Positions 6,575 to 8,874 of a DNA stretch of 8,874 nt are shown piece after piece. Source of the stretch: Planctomycetota bacterium (GTDB lineage Bacteria > Planctomycetota > Brocadiia > SM23-32). The notes under the pieces were generated by a model that was given only the letters and a program-made list of their open reading frames with translations, did no database searches and had not been told where the DNA came from. Numbering within the stretch: the first letter of the stretch is position 1; each line of letters starts with the position of its first letter. The position numbers were made by a program, and so were the translations under genes. The stretch is from positions 1 through 8,874 of the forward strand of contig JAGYMJ010000559.1 in NCBI GenBank assembly GCA_018400625.1. Reading direction: 5' to 3'.

Positions 6575-8874
6575 TTACTGTCTCTCATAAGCCCCTATAT
6601 CAACAGTTCCCGTCTCGCTGTTTATGCGTGAATTGCCGCCTAAATCCTGAGCATCCTCCATCCATTCCAGGTTTATACCGGCGTTGAGGCAGGGAGAACC
6701 CTCGGATAAACGATAATCGTGCGCCTCGGCATCAACGAAGAGGGGCGGTTCGTTGATATTCCCCTCGTCTTCAAAACCTTCATAACCCTCCAGAGCATCG
6801 GCCGGCATGCAGTTATTCACGAACCGGGAAACAGGGGCGTAAGGCCCGAGCGCTATGTCGTCGTTCGGGCCGGTATTGTCCCACAGTATCGAATTTCGCA
6901 GCAGGAAATAATCGTCGTCCCGCAAATTATGCCTGAGATATATTCCCGCCGCGCCGGCGCCTGAAGTATGACGGTTATTGACAATTGTACAGTTATCCAG
7001 GGTCATACGCGGTTTGCGACCCAGATAGATAGCTCCCCCCTGGGAAGCAACATTCTCATAAAAGAGGCAGTTGCGCATGGTCAGGCTGAGACGGGAAGAA
7101 AACAGAGCCCCGCCCATACTTCCCCGATTACCTCGGAAGACCGTGTTTTCAATAACGGCAGGTCGATTGTTGGAATCAAACCTCAGCACGCCGCCGCTGC
7201 CGGACGCCTCATTATCCTCAAACACCGAACCGCGTATCGTCATCGAACTGAATGTCGAGCGGTAAATGGCCCCGCCGCCACCATGAACCGCGCGGTTAGC
7301 GCGAACAACGCTGTCGGTCACCGTCAACTTCACACGTTGGTCCTGCGTACCTGTGCCGGCATAATAGACGCCGCCGTGGTTCTCCGCGACGTTGTTGGAC
7401 AGCAGGCCATCGTGAATTTCGATATTCATATACCTGCCCGAGGAAGTTTCGTGATCACAAAAGACCGCCCCTCCAAGATAGGCATATCCATTGGTCAGAT
7501 GGAATCCATCGATGACCAGCCAGGGTTCCGCCCGGCTATACCTTACGCCGACCGGCCTGTGGCTACCCTCACCGTCAATCACCGTTTTTTCCGGCCCGTG
7601 AACCGACCGGAGGGTCACCGGTTTGTCGATAAATACGACATTGAAGTCTCCGTCGTCGCCGGCTGCCGCGTTGTCCGGTGCGGTATATTTGCCCGACCAC
7701 ACCAGTACTGTTTCGCCGGGTGTCTCCACGGCATTAACCGCATCCTGCAGGGAGGAAGCGGCCGTCTCCCAGGAATCATAAGGCGGCTCGGCGGACAGAT
7801 TGCCGGCGGCCACGTATCGGTCGCCGTCATCCGGCGGGTCAACAGCTTCCGCAACCGTTACCGTGCACTTTTCCGTTGACTGCACTTCCGTCCCGGCGGA
7901 ATTCATCATTCTCAAAGCCACCTCATAGTCTCCGGCTGCATTGAGAGTAACAAAAGGTTCTTCCGGCGTGGCATCGGAAGAGGGGCCGTCCAGCAGTACG
8001 ACCTCTTTTCTGTGCATGCCGACCGGCTGTTGATTGAACGAGCCGGTTTCGGATCCCGCATCAATGTCCTCCGGCAGGATACGGACGGAAAACCCGGCGC
8101 TTTCCAGCTCAATGTTTTCCCGCACTCGCACCTGCGGTTCCGTTTGCGTATAAACGATCCGACCGTAAGCGCCCAGCAGAGGAGAGCCGTCTTCGCTGTT
8201 TCTGAACCATGCATACAGGTTAATTTGAGCATCCTCATCCGGCAGGGAAAACGCGACTGTTGCGGGTAATTCTTCGATATCGGCCCATTCTCCGGGCGCG
8301 ATGGCCGATTCGTCGTCTGATTCGGTTATCTGACAGGCGTCGTACCCCTCGGGAACATGAAAATTCAACAGCTCAACCTCATTATGATGAGTAAATTCTA
8401 CGCTTCCGGTCTCGCTATCGGCAAGGGTCATCGGCAAGGGCATATCGGATGGTATTTCGTAACGGATAACGACGATACCGGATCCGCCTTCGGCTCCGTC
8501 AACGACGCCCATAGCTCCTCCGCCTCCTCCGCCACCCGTTGCCGGTTGGCCCTTTGAAGCGGGATGTTGGGTTCCATCAATGACGGCGGCGCCGCTGCCG
8601 CCTCCGTAACTTCCGGCGGCCATATAGTCACTTTGAGTGGAGCCGCCCCCGCCCCCGCCTGCATAGAGCTGTTCATTTCCGGTAATCGCGGACATTACAC
8701 CGTCGCCGCCGGCGCCTCTTTCGGGGTTATCCCTGGAAGCTCCGCCGTCTTGCCCCGCGGCCCCGGCGCCGCCCCCGCCGCCGCCGAAATGCTGCTGAGA
8801 GAGAAAATCGACGCCGGTCATTCGACCACCGGAATGGCCTTGTCCCAGGGAACTGTTCCCAGCTGAGCCCCGCC
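6575..8874 (-). CDS. Secreted glycine-rich, Ig-like, beta-helix surface protein (5' partial, choice-of-anchor Q)
   Basis: The frame stays open through the window edge: 17 further codons precede the first ATG (8821), so the N-terminus and any signal peptide lie outside. Numbering from that ATG, residues 1-118 are glycine-rich with three six- or seven-glycine blocks at 13, 55 and 96, closing with GGSGIVVIRYEIP. Residues about 175-230 look Ig-like (ATVAFSLPDEDAQINLYAWF); about 240-325 PKD-like (AAGDYEVALRMMNSAGTEV). From 336 (RYVAAGNLSAEPPYDSWETA) begins a right-handed beta-helix with GGA-type turns at about 450, 483, 515, 543, 570, 595 and 624 and FxxN motifs, as in chlamydial Pmp proteins. The C-terminus FVDAEAHDYRLSEGSPCLNAG to DIGAYERQ is the choice-of-anchor Q domain. 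Probably exported and cell-surface or extracellular, binding or processing polysaccharide; no catalytic residues can be assigned. It may share a transcript with the AtuA gene that follows. Confidence 0.88.
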   Translation of the reverse strand, partial: RGSAGNSSLGQGHSGGRMTGVDFLSQQHFGGGGGGAGAAGQDGGASRDNPERGAGGDGVMSAITGNEQLYAGGGGGGSTQSDYMAAGSYGGGSGAAVIDGTQHPASKGQPATGGGGGGGAMGVVDGAEGGSGIVVIRYEIPSDMPLPMTLADSETGSVEFTHHNEVELLNFHVPEGYDACQITESDDESAIAPGEWADIEELPATVAFSLPDEDAQINLYAWFRNSEDGSPLLGAYGRIVYTQTEPQVRVRENIELESAGFSVRILPEDIDAGSETGSFNQQPVGMHRKEVVLLDGPSSDATPEEPFVTLNAAGDYEVALRMMNSAGTEVQSTEKCTVTVAEAVDPPDDGDRYVAAGNLSAEPPYDSWETAASSLQDAVNAVETPGETVLVWSGKYTAPDNAAAGDDGDFNVVFIDKPVTLRSVHGPEKTVIDGEGSHRPVGVRYSRAEPWLVIDGFHLTNGYAYLGGAVFCDHETSSGRYMNIEIHDGLLSNNVAENHGGVYYAGTGTQDQRVKLTVTDSVVRANRAVHGGGGAIYRSTFSSMTIRGSVFEDNEASGSGGVLRFDSNNRPAVIENTVFRGNRGSMGGALFSSRLSLTMRNCLFYENVASQGGAIYLGRKPRMTLDNCTIVNNRHTSGAGAAGIYLRHNLRDDDYFLLRNSILWDNTGPNDDIALGPYAPVSRFVNNCMPADALEGYEGFEDEGNINEPPLFVDAEAHDYRLSEGSPCLNAGINLEWMEDAQDLGGNSRINSETGTVDIGAYERQ
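8515..8532. repeat. 9-bp tandem duplication inside a polyglycine block
   Basis: CTCCTCCGC occurs twice in a row. On the coding (minus) strand it encodes part of the third glycine run of the surface protein. In-frame slippage of such units would change the glycine-run length without breaking the frame. Confidence 0.6.

Noticed and set aside
6968..7879. 303-codon plus-strand open frame opposite the surface protein
   Set aside because: Its translation has no recognisable domain and is rich in residues expected from reading the beta-helix gene backwards; the minus-strand frame has clear family motifs throughout.

Overview
The window reads as a stretch of bacterial chromosome whose four genes all lie on the minus strand, so transcription runs from high to low coordinates. 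From upstream to downstream they are: the 3' part of a large secreted glycine-rich/beta-helix protein (8874 to 6575, 5' end outside the window), an AtuA-family (DUF1446) protein (6573 to 5209), a small DUF4387 protein (5212 to 4892), a 417-base non-coding stretch, and a 1464-residue MEDS/GAF/PAS sensor histidine kinase (4429 to 35). Every other open frame I examined lies opposite or out of frame within these genes.

Organism: the choice-of-anchor-Q beta-helix protein with Pmp-like GGA(I/L/V) and FxxN repeats is abundant in the PVC group (Kiritimatiellota, Lentisphaerota, Verrucomicrobiota). The multi-PAS kinase and the AtuA/DUF4387 pair also occur in Desulfobacterota and other Gram-negatives. 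I favour a PVC or Desulfobacterota anaerobe, probably an environmental genome, but the window alone does not settle it.

The first three genes look like one transcription unit. The stop codon of the surface protein is one base from (or overlaps) the AtuA start, and AtuA and DUF4387 share a GTGA overlap. AtuA and DUF4387 are a recurrent pair, and I infer that DUF4387 may be the detached counterpart of the C-terminal domain carried by long AtuA proteins. No pathway enzymes are in the window, so the substrate cannot be assigned. The kinase has its own strong ribosome binding site, no transmembrane segment, no receiver domain and no visible response regulator, so it looks like a cytoplasmic orphan sensor.

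The most notable non-coding item is a 143-bp element at 4737-4879 just behind DUF4387. It has imperfect inverted terminal repeats of 34/36 nt that begin TGTCAG and end CTGACA, it is flanked by an exact 5-bp direct repeat AATCA, and each arm contains its own perfect or near-perfect hairpin. It looks like a small non-autonomous transposable element (MITE). The rest of the intergenic stretch is a patchwork with a REP-like GC-rich hairpin and an AT palindrome next to a GGGGTCCGACC motif. I see no tRNA, rRNA, CRISPR array or convincing intrinsic terminator.
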